From Kitasatospora sp. A2-31 (GTDB lineage Bacteria; Actinomycetota; Actinomycetes; Streptomycetales; Streptomycetaceae), in NCBI RefSeq assembly GCF_022288725.1, contig NZ_JAKNTA010000008.1, positions 1 through 64,000 on the forward strand: a DNA stretch of 64,000 nt. The letters run 5' to 3'. The notes beneath the pieces are model-generated. The model did no database searches and was not told where the DNA came from. It saw only the letters and a program-made list of their open reading frames with translations. Positions 60,846 through 64,000 of this stretch are shown piece after piece. Made by a program: the position numbers and the translations under genes. Position 1 is the first letter of the stretch, and each line of letters opens with the position of its first letter.

Positions 60846-61012
60846 CGCGGCGCCACCTCCTCGCGGAGGGCGGCGGGGAGCATCAGGTCGCGCAGCCGGT
60901 CCAGGTCCTCGACGAGGGCCTCGTCGCGGATCCACAGACGGCCGGAACCAGCCGCCAGGTACCAGGTACCGTCCGCGCGGTTGATCGGCAGAAAGGGAAG
61001 TTCGTGGTTGAT
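60842..61012 (-). CDS. 56-residue protein, ATC start proposed
   Basis: A short frame ending in the GTGA overlap with the DnaB-N gene reads NHELPFLPINRADGTWYLAA, SGRLWIRDEALVEDLDRL and ends LREEVAPR, with strong G/C codon ends. No ATG, GTG or TTG lies in frame in the right place. ATC at 61012 has GGAG five bases upstream. Function unknown; it may be a translational leader or partner of the DnaB-N protein. Confidence 0.55.
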   Translation of the reverse strand: MNHELPFLPINRADGTWYLAAGSGRLWIRDEALVEDLDRLRDLMLPAALREEVAPR

Positions 61013-61048
61013 GTCAACTCCGTTACGCAGAAGGCAGGATGGAGGTGG

Positions 61049-61954
61049 TCAGCGGGAGGGCCGGGCGTGCTGCCGGGGTGCGGCCTGGGCCACCGAACCG
61101 GTCGCGGGTGCCGACATCGCCACCGCGGCGTTCGCGGTTCGGGCGGCTCCGGCTCGGCTGGTCTTCCGACTCGGCGGCGGGGCGGCGGCACGGTCGGCGG
61201 CCAGGTCGGCCGAAATCTCGGCGTCGATCGCGTCCAGCGACCGCGCGTGCTCGCGGAACAACTGCGCCTGGCCGGTGTGGCCGGCCTCCTCGGCACCGCA
61301 GGCGAGTTCGGTCAGCGCGGTGCGGACCGTGCCCAGGGCGGCCAGCCCGTCGGACAGCTCGACGGCCGAGCTGTCCGCGCCCCGCCACTCGCCCGCCAGG
61401 GGGAGCAGGCCGAGGTGGATCTCGCCGACCACCTCCCGCAGGACCTCGGCGTGGGCGAACGCGCGCCCGGCCAGGTGCTGCGGATTGATGGAGCCGAGGT
61501 GATCCAGCTGCCGTGCCGTCGCATGGAGGGCACCCAGCTTGGCGGCGACGGTGAACTCCGGCGCGGGCGCCGGCACGAAGGCAGAGGTGTAGGCGGCGAC
61601 GGCGTCCCGCAGGCGGTCAGCGTCGATGCCGTCGTAGGTCAGCATGAACTCCGCGTTGTAGGCGGTCAGTTCCGCGCCGCCGTCCCGGGCGGACGGCGCT
61701 CGGTTCCCCTCGTTGAACAAGCGGTGCTCGGCGAAGCCGAACCAGTTGGCGTCGACAGGTCCGGCGCTCGGGGAGACAATCCGTACCCGCACACCGTTCC
61801 AGGTGTCCGCCCGGATGGTCTGGGACAATTCGGCGGTGACGACCATGTCGCCGCGCCGAGCCACCTGCCGAAGGCCGGTGACGGTGCCGTCCGGCAGCGG
61901 ACAGATCAGCCGCAGCGCCTTCGCGCGGTCGACAGACTTGCTCCAGGGAGACAG
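61049..61954 (-). CDS. hypothetical protein with shared tail, CTG start
   Basis: A 301-residue protein. A GTG at 61864 is in frame, but 30 codons before it (SKSVDRAKALRLICPLPDGT) read as coding and reach CTG at 61954, which has AGGAGG five bases upstream. The first half is mixed alpha/beta (TWNGVRVRIVSPSAGPVDAN), the second helical (LHATARQLDHLGSINPQHLA). The end (TSRAGAARTANAA, VAMSAPATG, HARPSR) is the shared tail. No family recognised. Confidence 0.72.
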   Translation of the reverse strand: MSPWSKSVDRAKALRLICPLPDGTVTGLRQVARRGDMVVTAELSQTIRADTWNGVRVRIVSPSAGPVDANWFGFAEHRLFNEGNRAPSARDGGAELTAYNAEFMLTYDGIDADRLRDAVAAYTSAFVPAPAPEFTVAAKLGALHATARQLDHLGSINPQHLAGRAFAHAEVLREVVGEIHLGLLPLAGEWRGADSSAVELSDGLAALGTVRTALTELACGAEEAGHTGQAQLFREHARSLDAIDAEISADLAADRAAAPPPSRKTSRAGAARTANAAVAMSAPATGSVAQAAPRQHARPSR

Positions 61955-62016
61955 AGCAACCTCCTGGTAGTGGTGGACGGTTCAGCGCTGACGGGCACCG
62001 GCATGGTGAAGTCGGG

Positions 62017-62919
62017 TCACGCGACCGCCTCACCGCGGCAGCTGAACGGGGAGCAGCCGCCGTCGGGCCCGTTCTCCAGCTCGTCCTCGTCCAGGTCCAA
62101 CTGCGCTTGCAGTGCCCGGAGTTCGATCCGGCTGAGCTTGTCGATCGGCGCCTGGTCGAGGGGCAGGCGAGAGCGGTGCAGGTACGCCTGCCCGAGCAGC
62201 GGGCGCCCGTCGGCGTTGGCGCGGGCATTGCCGGCGCGGATCGCGGCGTCGAATTCCACGACGTCGGCCCATTCCTCGGGAGAGGTGTCGCGGATTTCCC
62301 GCCACTGGGCATTTCCGTGAAATGGACAACCCAGACAGCTCGACTTCGGCGTGGCTCCCCAACCGTGCTCGGCGAGCAGCTTGAGACAGTCCGTGCGAGA
62401 CATGCCGAGGTCGATCAGCGGGAAGGTGTGCCGGGTGTACTTGACGTCCGAGTCCTTGGCGCGATGGAATTCATCGGTGCTGATGCCGATCCACTGCTCG
62501 GCGTACACGCCATTCGGTACCCGGGTGGGGTGCGGGTACCCTAGGAGTTGGCGCACCTGTCGCTTTATCGGCTTGATTTTATATTCGCCCGTACATTGCC
62601 GCCGAGTCATTCCCGGGCTGCCGTCCTGGTTGAGAATGTAGAGCGGCATCGACGCGAAACGATGGGTGGGGTCGAGGGCGTCCCGGCGGATATTTCCGGA
62701 CGAGACCCGCAGAATCGGTATGTTGGCCGGACGGGCGATCTTCCGCTCCACCTCGTTGAGGTGATCGTAGACCCTCGCCGGTTCCCAGCCAGTGTCCGAG
62801 AAAATGGCGTAATCGAGTTTCGGAAGCTCGCCCAGGGCCGACAGTAGGAGTAGCGTAGTGGATTGCACACCCGCGCCTAGCGAGAGAATTCGGGTGGCCG
62901 GTTCGGTGGTATAAATCAT
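62017..62919 (-). CDS. PAPS-reductase-family (PP-loop) protein
   Basis: The 300-residue protein has the ATP pyrophosphatase loop SLGAGVQSTTLLLLSALG, AIFSDTGWEP, and a Cys-rich C-terminal half (SSCLGCPFHGNAQW, a distal FSCRG) typical of phosphoadenosine-phosphosulfate-reductase-like proteins on phages and plasmids. Some relatives act in DNA modification (DndC-like), but no other such genes are here. ATG at 62919 overlaps the coupling-protein stop (ATGA). No shared tail. Confidence 0.85.
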   Translation of the reverse strand: MIYTTEPATRILSLGAGVQSTTLLLLSALGELPKLDYAIFSDTGWEPARVYDHLNEVERKIARPANIPILRVSSGNIRRDALDPTHRFASMPLYILNQDGSPGMTRRQCTGEYKIKPIKRQVRQLLGYPHPTRVPNGVYAEQWIGISTDEFHRAKDSDVKYTRHTFPLIDLGMSRTDCLKLLAEHGWGATPKSSCLGCPFHGNAQWREIRDTSPEEWADVVEFDAAIRAGNARANADGRPLLGQAYLHRSRLPLDQAPIDKLSRIELRALQAQLDLDEDELENGPDGGCSPFSCRGEAVA

Positions 62920-64000
62920 GCGGCACCGCCGGCCTTGGCCATCGCCCGTTCGGTGATCAGAGCGGTCTGCCGCGAGGAGGCTGCGCCGACCTCGGCGGCA
63001 CCAGGCTCCTTGTACCAGGGGCGCAGAGTCAGCAGTGCGGGGCGCAGGCCGGTGGCGAAGAGGAGCGCCGTCCCCTTCTTCAGGGCACGGATCTGGTCGG
63101 GCGGGAGAATTCGCTCCTGGCGCATGCTGACGGAGGTGGATCGGCCCGATTCCGACGTGGAATGCGAAACCGTCTCCACGTCGTGGTCGCCGACCAGTCG
63201 TGAGAGCTTGTCGGCGAAATCGGCATCGTCGATGCCGGAGCCGACCAGTTTGATGGTGGCCGCGCTCCACATGGCGTCCATTCCCGCCTCGCCCCAGACT
63301 TTCTGGCCCTGGCGGTAGCTCTGCAGAATGGTGATCGGGATTACGCCACGCGACCCGAGGTGGGAATACAGGTCTGGCAGGTCGCCGATTTTGCACACAT
63401 TTGCGGCCTCGTCCAGAATGGCGAGGAGGGGCGGGTCGAGTCGGCCTCCGGCGCGCTCGGCCTCGATGACCGCGGTGCGCATCACGGAATCCGCTGCAGC
63501 AGCGATCAGGGCGCTTGCCGATCCGCCGCCGTCCTTGGACAGCAGGAACAGGGAGTCCTTGCGGGTGACGAACTCCTCCGGCTTGAACTCCGGCAGGTCG
63601 GGATTCGGCGTGACCCACTTGGAGATCTGCGGATCGAGAAGGCAGGCCGCATATTGGCGGGCGGTTTCGTAAATGCCGTCGCGGGTTTCGACCGCGCCGG
63701 AGACGGTTCCCTGGAGCTGGTCCGCGATGGCGATCAGCTGGTGTGCGCGGAGAATGTCGACCGGGGTGCGGTCGCTGGGGACGGCCAACCACTTGAGGAC
63801 GTCCGTGATCGGCCGGCCGTCGCGGCCCGCGGCGAGGAACAACCCGCACAGGGTGTTCTGGGCGGCGGTGGACCAGAAGTCGCCCTGGCTGGACTCGTCG
63901 ACGGCCGCGGCGACGAAGTGGCCGGCGAGGCGTCGCGCGCCCGGCAGGTCCTTGGCGTCGGCGAGGATGTCCCACCACATCGCCTGCGGGGTGTGGGCGA
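62916..64000 (-). CDS. TraG/VirD4-type coupling protein, C-terminal part (cut by window edge)
   Basis: The frame is open to the right edge, so only the C-terminal part of about 361 residues is seen. It has the Walker-B-like LAILDEAANVCKIGDLPDL and the GVIPITILQSYRQGQKVWGE segment typical of TraD/TraG/VirD4 coupling ATPases, and the TraM-recognition-type end. Coupling proteins link the relaxosome or protein substrates to a type IV secretion channel. It is first in the visible leftward run, upstream of the many tailed proteins, which is the basis for the cargo hypothesis. Confidence 0.88.
   Translation of the reverse strand, partial: AHTPQAMWWDILADAKDLPGARRLAGHFVAAAVDESSQGDFWSTAAQNTLCGLFLAAGRDGRPITDVLKWLAVPSDRTPVDILRAHQLIAIADQLQGTVSGAVETRDGIYETARQYAACLLDPQISKWVTPNPDLPEFKPEEFVTRKDSLFLLSKDGGGSASALIAAAADSVMRTAVIEAERAGGRLDPPLLAILDEAANVCKIGDLPDLYSHLGSRGVIPITILQSYRQGQKVWGEAGMDAMWSAATIKLVGSGIDDADFADKLSRLVGDHDVETVSHSTSESGRSTSVSMRQERILPPDQIRALKKGTALLFATGLRPALLTLRPWYKEPGAAEVGAASSRQTALITERAMAKAGGAA

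Overview
The window is high-GC DNA with the gene content of a streptomycete (Streptomyces or Kitasatospora type): a WhiB-like protein, DUF317 and DUF2637 proteins, an XRE/ImmA-IrrE/MAB_1171c-type transporter set, and many start-stop overlaps (ATGA, GTGA, TTGA). Two relaxase modules, a TraG/VirD4-type coupling protein running off the right edge, a DciA-like helicase-loader protein, a Rep-like helix-turn-helix protein and an oriT-like hairpin cluster suggest a large (perhaps linear) plasmid or an integrated conjugative element. No rRNA, tRNA, CRISPR array or transposase was seen.

Layout. 0-3.5 kb: end of an unknown gene, a methyltransferase, an SDR oxidoreductase and an HTH/TPR regulator. 3.9-12.5 kb: a tightly overlapped nine-gene operon for sugar or glycan assembly (two nucleotide-sugar epimerase/decarboxylase-type enzymes, four glycosyltransferases, a pyruvyl-transferase-like protein, a PhyH dioxygenase and a HAD enzyme). 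12.5-15.6 kb: a SpoU methyltransferase, an APH-like kinase and a HTH/zinc-ribbon protein. 15.7-19.7 kb: P450, MAB_1171c-type membrane protein, ImmA/IrrE peptidase and XRE regulator, with a palindromic operator pair in front. 19.9-27 kb: a replication and mobilisation block (Rep-like, DciA-like, WhiB, DUF2637, oriT-like hairpins, MobC, relaxase). 27-31.5 kb: a small transporter/FemAB-like/ATP-grasp locus with two divergent very short genes, one encoding a 47-residue acidic peptide ending in Cys-Cys. 31.5-64 kb: a long, mostly leftward block of accessory genes ending at the coupling protein.

That last block is the most unusual part. It holds five DUF317 proteins (about 13 domain units), three members of one unnamed family (A), three of another (B), a VWA/HExxH protein paired with a MoxR-like ATPase, DUF4259, DUF4913, a DnaB N-domain protein without a motor domain, and a run of small helical proteins. 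About 22 proteins that differ in their main domains end in a similar tail of about 40 residues: an Ala/Arg helix (R-x-A-A-x-x-A-R type), often a Val-rich V-x-V-S-x-P segment, a Pro/Ala stretch and a terminal Arg cluster. The mobilisation proteins of module 2, the transporter and several enzymes of the same block lack it. Because the block leads to a VirD4-type coupling protein, one hypothesis is a protein-export or cargo signal for conjugative transfer.

The same block shows recurrent non-standard initiation. Shine-Dalgarno-positioned starts are repeatedly CTG or ATC (once ACG) instead of ATG/GTG. For the DUF4259 gene, one family-B gene and one DUF317 gene, the position is supported by family or paralogue alignment. 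All assignments come from reading the sequence alone; no database search was run.
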